From NCBI GenBank assembly GCA_017501525.1, contig JAFVWT010000004.1, positions 1-64,000 on the forward strand: 64,000 bases of DNA, in the 5' to 3' direction. The notes under the pieces are model-generated. The model did no database searches, was not told where the DNA came from, and was given only the letters and a program-made list of their open reading frames with translations. Shown here piece by piece: positions 59,215 to 64,000 of the stretch; position 1 is the stretch's first letter, and every line of letters starts with the position of its first letter. The stretch is from Bacteroidales bacterium. Lineage in GTDB: Bacteria > Bacteroidota > Bacteroidia > Bacteroidales > UBA932. The translations under genes were made by a program, and so were the position numbers.

Positions 59215-60267
59215 ATGAAACTTTCACAATTTAATTATTCTCTGACTCAAGATCAGATAGCACAATACCCTGCAGAGTACAGGGACGAGTCACGCCTCTT
59301 GGTTCTTCATAAAAAGACCGGCGAGATAGAACATAAAATTTTTAAAGAAATTACCCAGTATTGCAGTCCCGGGGATATTTTTGTATTCAATAATACTAAG
59401 GTTTTTCCTGCCCGTCTGAAAGGAAATAAGGAGAAGACAGGTGCAGAGATTGAGGTTTTCTTGCTTAGAGAGTTGAACAGGGATCAGCGTCTCTGGGATG
59501 TACTTGTAGATCCTGCCCGTAAGATCAGAATTGGCAATAAGCTCTATTTTGGTGAAAATGACTCACTTGTAGCAGAGGTTATAGATAATACAACATCTCG
59601 TGGAAGGACTTTGAGATTTCTCTATGATGGACCATACGAGGAGTTTAAATCGACTCTCTATTCAATGGGTGAAATTCCTCTCCCAAGGTATGTCCGTCCC
59701 AATGTCGAGCCTATTGACAACGAACGTTTCCAATCTATTTTTGCAAAGGAAGAAGGTGCGGTGGCATCTCCTGCAGCAGGATTGCACTTCAGTCGTGAGG
59801 TGTTCAAACGAATGGAAATAGAAGATATCAATGTCGAGTATATTACTCTTCACATGGGTTTGGGACATTTCAGGACTGTGGATGTTGAGGATTTGTCCAA
59901 ACATAAAATTGATTCTGAAAGGGTTATCATCACAGAGGAAGCAGCGGAGAATATCAACAAGGCAAAAATAAGCGGAAAAAAGGTTTTCGCTGTCGGTGTT
60001 ACTGTGGTAAGGGCTCTTGAGACACCTGTGACCACAACCAGACAACTGAAACCTTTTGATGGCTGGACAAACAAGTTCATATTCCCTCCTTACTCATTCT
60101 CGATTCCTGATGCAATGGTTACAAATTTCCATATGCCGGGTTCTACAATGTTGATGTCGGCAGCATCATTTGGAGGTTTCGATAATGTAATGAGAGCCTA
60201 CAAAGAGGCTCTCGATAAGGGATATAAATTTGGTATGTATGGTGATGCAATGCTTATTATCGATTAA
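59215..60267 (+). CDS. queA: S-adenosylmethionine:tRNA ribosyltransferase-isomerase
   Basis: A 350-residue enzyme that builds epoxyqueuosine on tRNA by transferring the ribosyl moiety of SAM to preQ1 at position 34. The start [68 protein letters not shown] and [16 protein letters not shown] are conserved. The tail overlaps the end of gltX on the other strand by 11 bp, so the two transcripts collide. It is 23 bp after truB. Confidence 0.95.
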   Translation: MKLSQFNYSLTQDQIAQYPAEYRDESRLLVLHKKTGEIEHKIFKEITQYCSPGDIFVFNNTKVFPARLKGNKEKTGAEIEVFLLRELNRDQRLWDVLVDPARKIRIGNKLYFGENDSLVAEVIDNTTSRGRTLRFLYDGPYEEFKSTLYSMGEIPLPRYVRPNVEPIDNERFQSIFAKEEGAVASPAAGLHFSREVFKRMEIEDINVEYITLHMGLGHFRTVDVEDLSKHKIDSERVIITEEAAENINKAKISGKKVFAVGVTVVRALETPVTTTRQLKPFDGWTNKFIFPPYSFSIPDAMVTNFHMPGSTMLMSAASFGGFDNVMRAYKEALDKGYKFGMYGDAMLIID

Positions 60268-61822
60268 TTGTCGATAAAGCATTGCTGATTCTTACATTGA
60301 ATTCATCTACACCGATTAAAGCAATTATATCGGCGACACCTGGCCCTTTGGACGCGCCTACTATGGCAAGTCGGAGGGCATTCATTATTTTACCCATTGG
60401 GGCTCCTTTTTCGGTAATGAATGTATGAATTTGCTCTTCTATATTCTCTTTTTGGAATGGTTCAATTCCGGCAATCATTTCCGAAATCTCATTGACTAAG
60501 GGAAGTATCTCGTCTTTCCAGAATTTCTTGATGCTGGTAGCATCATATTCTGTGGGTCTTTCAAAGAAGAAATGTGTAAGTTCCCAGAAATCGGATACGA
60601 AGTGGGCTCTGTCCCTTACTGACGATATTATTTTTTCAACCCATTCGGCATTCGGATTCTCTATTCCCTTTTTAGAGAGTATTGGTAGGAATTGTTCACA
60701 TAATTCTTTATTGCTCTTTTGACGCAAGTATTCTTGATTGAACCATTTTGCATTGTCGGGATTGAATCTTGCCCCAGATTTTACAACTCTATCCAAAGAG
60801 AAACATTTTACAAGTTCTTCCAAAGAGAAAATTTCCTGTTCAGTTCCTGGGTTCCAACCAAGTAGGGCAATAAGATTGACAAATGCTTCCGGATAGTAGC
60901 CGTCTTCACGGTACCCGCGAGATATTTCCCCGGTTGCCGATACCCATTCCAAAGGAAATACGGGAAATCCGAGTCTGTCTCCGTCGCGTTTGCTTAATTT
61001 TCCTTTGCCATCAGGTTTTAGAAGGAGTGACAAATGTGCAAACTCAGGTTGTGTGTCCTGCCATCCGAATGCTTCATACAGCATATAGTGAAGCGGTAGG
61101 GATGGGAGCCATTCTTCTCCCCTGATTACATGTGACACCTCCATAAGATGGTCATCCACGATATTGGCAAGATGGTATGTAGGGAGCTGGTCTGCCGCTT
61201 TCCATAGCACTTTGTCGTCGAGAGTAGCAGTATTGATTTCAATCTCACCTCTAATCAGGTCATTCATCTTAACGACTCTGTTTTCGGGGTTTTTGAATCT
61301 TATGGTCCAATGATTTTCCTCCTCAAGTCTTTTTTTGCACTCCTCTGCATCCATGTTTAATGATGTTCTGAAGGAGAGTCTGTTGGCATGACCATACACA
61401 AAAGTTTCTCCTTTTGCTTCGCATTCTTTGCGGCGGGCATCTATTTCTTCAGGAGTATCAAAAGCGTAATATGCAAAACCGTTTTTTACCAATTCTTCTG
61501 CGTATTGGCGGTATAGTGGTTTCCTTTGTGACTGTCTGTAGGGAGCATGTGGATGCTTTTCCGATTTGGTTTCCACTACTTTGCCATTTTCATCTATTCC
61601 TTCGTCAGGAGTAATTCCGCACCAAGCAAGTGAGCGGATAATATACTCTTCTGCACCTGGAACGAATCGGTTGGAATCTGTATCCTCTATTCGGAGAATG
61701 AAGTCACCACCATGCTGTTTGGCGAAGAAGTAGTTGTACAATGCAGTTCTCATGCCTCCCATGTGAAGCGGACCTGTAGGGCTGGGGGCAAATCTTACTC
61801 TTACTCGTCTGTTGTTATTCAT
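60257..61822 (-). CDS. gltX: Glutamyl-tRNA synthetase
   Basis: A 521-residue class I synthetase. The HIGH signature is [20 protein letters not shown] (residues 11-30) and the KMSKS variant is KLSKRDGDR. The C-terminal anticodon-binding domain is present. The length is typical for Bacteroidota. The first 8 bp overlap the end of ftsZ and the last 11 bp the end of queA. Position behind the division genes suggests co-transcription. Confidence 0.96.
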   Translation of the reverse strand: MNNNRRVRVRFAPSPTGPLHMGGMRTALYNYFFAKQHGGDFILRIEDTDSNRFVPGAEEYIIRSLAWCGITPDEGIDENGKVVETKSEKHPHAPYRQSQRKPLYRQYAEELVKNGFAYYAFDTPEEIDARRKECEAKGETFVYGHANRLSFRTSLNMDAEECKKRLEEENHWTIRFKNPENRVVKMNDLIRGEIEINTATLDDKVLWKAADQLPTYHLANIVDDHLMEVSHVIRGEEWLPSLPLHYMLYEAFGWQDTQPEFAHLSLLLKPDGKGKLSKRDGDRLGFPVFPLEWVSATGEISRGYREDGYYPEAFVNLIALLGWNPGTEQEIFSLEELVKCFSLDRVVKSGARFNPDNAKWFNQEYLRQKSNKELCEQFLPILSKKGIENPNAEWVEKIISSVRDRAHFVSDFWELTHFFFERPTEYDATSIKKFWKDEILPLVNEISEMIAGIEPFQKENIEEQIHTFITEKGAPMGKIMNALRLAIVGASKGPGVADIIALIGVDEFNVRISNALSTINR

Positions 61823-63077
61823 TTGCTTGTTCCTCTTTAATTCGTTGTTCTCTTGCTCTAGTCAATCGTGATAGGGCTGTTTCATTCTCATAATCTGAGA
61901 TATTTATATCGTCAGTATAAATCGATATATCATTGATATTTATATGCCTTAGATTTCCTGTAGAGGCAGTATTGTCATTGTTGATCAGTGGGGTGAGTTC
62001 TATGCGGTTGGAGTCTTCAGGGGTATCTTCCACTGTAATCAGATTTTCCTCTGATATTTTGTTTTTTATCACTCTCGGCGGTTCAAAGTGCATAGTGAAC
62101 CCTGTTGCCACCACTGTAATGCTGATGCTGCCGGGCTCTAAGCTGTTGTCAATTACAACTCCTCTCTTGAATTTTTCTATATCTTTACCGGTGTACTCTT
62201 TGATGTACTCCATTATCGCTTTCAATTCAGCAGCTTTTATACCATCATTTTCATTTGAGGAGATATTCACAAGGGCATTTTTCGCAGTTCTGAGGTCGAA
62301 ATCATTTAATAGTGGAGATTTGAATGCTTCTTCGACAGCTTCCATTGCACGGTTTTCACCAAATCCTTTTCCCATACCCATAAGTGCCATTCCACTATCT
62401 TTCATAACCATCTTGACATCAGCCATATCAACATTGATATGTCCTCTGACGGTGATAATTTCTGTTATTCCTTTCACTGCAGTGGTAAGGACATTGTCAG
62501 CCTCTTTCAGAGCTGATATGAAGTCTATCTGACCATAGATGTCATATATCTTCTCGTTGTCTATGATTAGAAGTGAGTCAACATATTTTTTGAGTTCCTC
62601 AAGTCCATTATATGCTCTGTTAAGTGTCTCATATCCGTCATCTTTGAATGGGGTGGTAACTACTCCGATTGTCAGCAGTCCCATCTCCCGGGATACTTTT
62701 GCTATGACGGGTGCAGCACCTGTACCTGTACCACCACCCATACCGGCAGTGATAAAGACCATCTCAATATTGCTTCCGATAGATTTTTTGATCTCCTCTA
62801 TAGACTCTATAGCTGCATTTCTCCCTTTCTCAGGATCACAACCTGCACCTAACCCTTTGGTGAGTACGGTACCAAGTTGGAGCTTGTCAATTGCGGGGAA
62901 GCCATCAAGGGCCTGTTTGTCTGTGTTGCAGATCAGGAACTCTACATCTTTGATCCCTTCTTCATACATTCGGCAAACTGCATTGCTTCCACCTCCTCCC
63001 ACTCCAATAACTTTGATGCGGGCAGTATTGAAATCAATATTTTGGGGGACTAATTCATCTTCTATATACTGTGCCAT
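61815..63077 (-). CDS. ftsZ: Cell division protein FtsZ
   Basis: A 420-residue tubulin-like GTPase that forms the division ring. GTP-binding motifs are GVGGGGSNAVCRM (residues 25-37) and MGGGTGTGAAPVIA (about residues 113-126), with the T7 loop synergy segment in the GHINVDMADVKMVM region. A variable linker after about residue 330 leads to a tail, ISDYENETALSRLTRAREQ. This tail departs from the usual P-x-x-x-R C-terminal peptide that binds FtsA. It follows ftsA directly in the cluster. Confidence 0.97.
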   Translation of the reverse strand: MAQYIEDELVPQNIDFNTARIKVIGVGGGGSNAVCRMYEEGIKDVEFLICNTDKQALDGFPAIDKLQLGTVLTKGLGAGCDPEKGRNAAIESIEEIKKSIGSNIEMVFITAGMGGGTGTGAAPVIAKVSREMGLLTIGVVTTPFKDDGYETLNRAYNGLEELKKYVDSLLIIDNEKIYDIYGQIDFISALKEADNVLTTAVKGITEIITVRGHINVDMADVKMVMKDSGMALMGMGKGFGENRAMEAVEEAFKSPLLNDFDLRTAKNALVNISSNENDGIKAAELKAIMEYIKEYTGKDIEKFKRGVVIDNSLEPGSISITVVATGFTMHFEPPRVIKNKISEENLITVEDTPEDSNRIELTPLINNDNTASTGNLRHININDISIYTDDINISDYENETALSRLTRAREQRIKEEQANE

Positions 63078-63151
63078 AATCAGTCTCTTTTATAGTTTTC
63101 AGTAAATGTGTGTTGCGATGATAACATTTGTTTCATGCAAAAAAAATGTAC

Positions 63152-64000
63152 TTATGCTTCATTATCTGAAGCAGTTGATTTGAAAATATCCGAAAGGGAG
63201 AATTTAAATCCTTTCTTCTTCTCCTGTTTCTTTTTCTTTCCGTTTGCAGAGTTATTCGTATTATTTCCGGATGCAGCGTTAGCGGGATCATCCTCAGTTT
63301 TCTCACCCCAGATATTGGTAAATTCAAGTTCACTCTCCTGAGGTTCGTTTTTGCTATCTGCAGCTCCGAGCAATATAAGTCCCACTGCAGTTGCTGCGGC
63401 AGGCTTGTAAATGTCATTGAGGGATGTGTTCAGAATATTCTGATTTCCGGGCATTGCAAGTCTGACATTCATCTTGCTTATTTCTTTTGCAAGACTCTGA
63501 ATATGGTTGAGGGATGAAGAACCTCCGGTAATCACTATATTCTTGACTTTATCCTTGTAGCCTGACTTCTCAAGTTCGTGAAGAGCGGTGGCGATAATTT
63601 CACAAACTCTCGCCTCGATGGTTGCTGCCAGCAGTTTACATGGAATCTCCTGGGTAATATTGCCCATTTTGTCCTTGATACCTATATGCTTATTCTGAGG
63701 GGCCTGTTCACTAAGACAAGAACCCTGCTGTCTTTTAAGCAATTCCGCATTTTTAAAGGAAACAGAGCAAGTCTGCCTTATGTCCATGCTGATAGCATTT
63801 CCACCAAAGGGAATTATCGCAATATGTCTGATTATATGGTCGTAATATATAATCACATCAGATGTTCCTGCCCCAATATCAATCATAAGCACGCCGAGTT
63901 CTTTCTCGTCTTCGGTCAATACTGCTTCAGCTGAGGCTATTGGGCTGAGAATCATTTTCTTGATTGAAAGATTAGCTCTGTTTAGAACAGATCTTGTATG
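63152..64000 (-). CDS. ftsA: Cell division protein FtsA (C-terminal part, cut by the window end)
   Basis: About 283 codons of the 3' end are visible; the frame is open to the last base (HTRSVLNRANLSIKKMILSP). This actin-like ATPase tethers FtsZ to the membrane. The phosphate-2 motif MIDIGAGTSDVIIY and adenosine motif NIVITGGSSSLNHI are present. A low-complexity Asn/Lys stretch precedes an amphipathic C-terminal helix (KFSLSDIFKS) suited for membrane binding. An apparent start at 63955 is an internal Met. It ends 74 bp before ftsZ. Confidence 0.93.
   Translation of the reverse strand, partial: HTRSVLNRANLSIKKMILSPIASAEAVLTEDEKELGVLMIDIGAGTSDVIIYYDHIIRHIAIIPFGGNAISMDIRQTCSVSFKNAELLKRQQGSCLSEQAPQNKHIGIKDKMGNITQEIPCKLLAATIEARVCEIIATALHELEKSGYKDKVKNIVITGGSSSLNHIQSLAKEISKMNVRLAMPGNQNILNTSLNDIYKPAAATAVGLILLGAADSKNEPQESELEFTNIWGEKTEDDPANAASGNNTNNSANGKKKKQEKKKGFKFSLSDIFKSTASDNEA

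Noticed and set aside
61933-62532. 199-codon frame opposite ftsZ
   Set aside because: Shadow of ftsZ; low-complexity Ile/Ser/Pro-rich translation.
1-64000. CRISPR array, prophage, integron, replication origin
   Set aside because: No regularly spaced direct repeats with unique spacers, phage structural genes, attC sites or dnaA-box cluster were seen on reading both strands.

Overview
This window is a chromosomal segment of a member of the Bacteroidota, most likely order Bacteroidales. Base composition is moderately low in G+C. Several promoters match the Bacteroides-type -7 box TAnnTTTG. Many proteins belong to families typical of the phylum: fimbrillins, DUF3575 and DUF5119 proteins, a DUF4831 protein, the ExbB/ExbD/ExbD cluster, and SPII lipoproteins without the Gram-positive context. 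No genus can be assigned from the sequence alone.

Layout. 1-530: right part of an IS3-family element inserted into a dispersed intergenic repeat. 556-4113: a predicted invertible promoter and a large beta-helix lipoprotein. 4365-4557: two tRNAs (Met, Gln). 4615-13133: a housekeeping block on the minus strand (threonylcarbamoyl-AMP synthase, phosphatase-family protein, rhomboid protease, MutL, P-type Ca2+ ATPase), then a nucleoside transporter. 14102-18957: a second predicted invertible promoter driving a four-gene fimbria operon. 18981-23217: two paralogous candidate small RNAs with sigma-54-like promoters, a beta-propeller lipoprotein, and an FMN riboswitch directly in front of a TonB-dependent receptor. 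23327-31616: an RND efflux operon with a cyclophilin at its head and a nitroreductase and UDP-sugar dehydrogenase at its tail. 31765-38338: patatin/barrel protein, flippase, dUTPase, MurF, glycosyltransferase. 38432-41075: rpsF-rpsR-rplI and a dipeptidase. 41146-57137: DUF4831, acyltransferase, shortened LysR, TonB-like protein, udk, asnS, alkaline phosphatase, the ExbB/D cluster, asparaginase, TatD, DprA, a divergent sigma/anti-sigma pair and galE. 57170-57973: intergenic repeats. 58008-64000: rpiB, truB, queA, gltX, ftsZ and the end of ftsA.

The most striking signal is a pair of DNA-inversion modules 13.5 kb apart. Both are bounded by the same site architecture, TTTCTCT-N5-AGAGAAA, with different 5-bp spacers (AAAAA and TAAGA). 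One lies upstream of a beta-helix surface lipoprotein and its promoter points away from it (predicted OFF). The other lies 41 bp upstream of the fimbria operon and its best promoter-like sequence points towards it (predicted ON). No recombinase is encoded here, so one unlinked tyrosine recombinase may switch several surface structures. The second notable signal is the pair of minus-strand small-RNA candidates, which share a 25-nt identical block, a -24/-12 type promoter and a terminator hairpin. The third is a TonB receptor under direct FMN-riboswitch control, which points to flavin uptake. Several families of intergenic repeats also link distant parts of the window.
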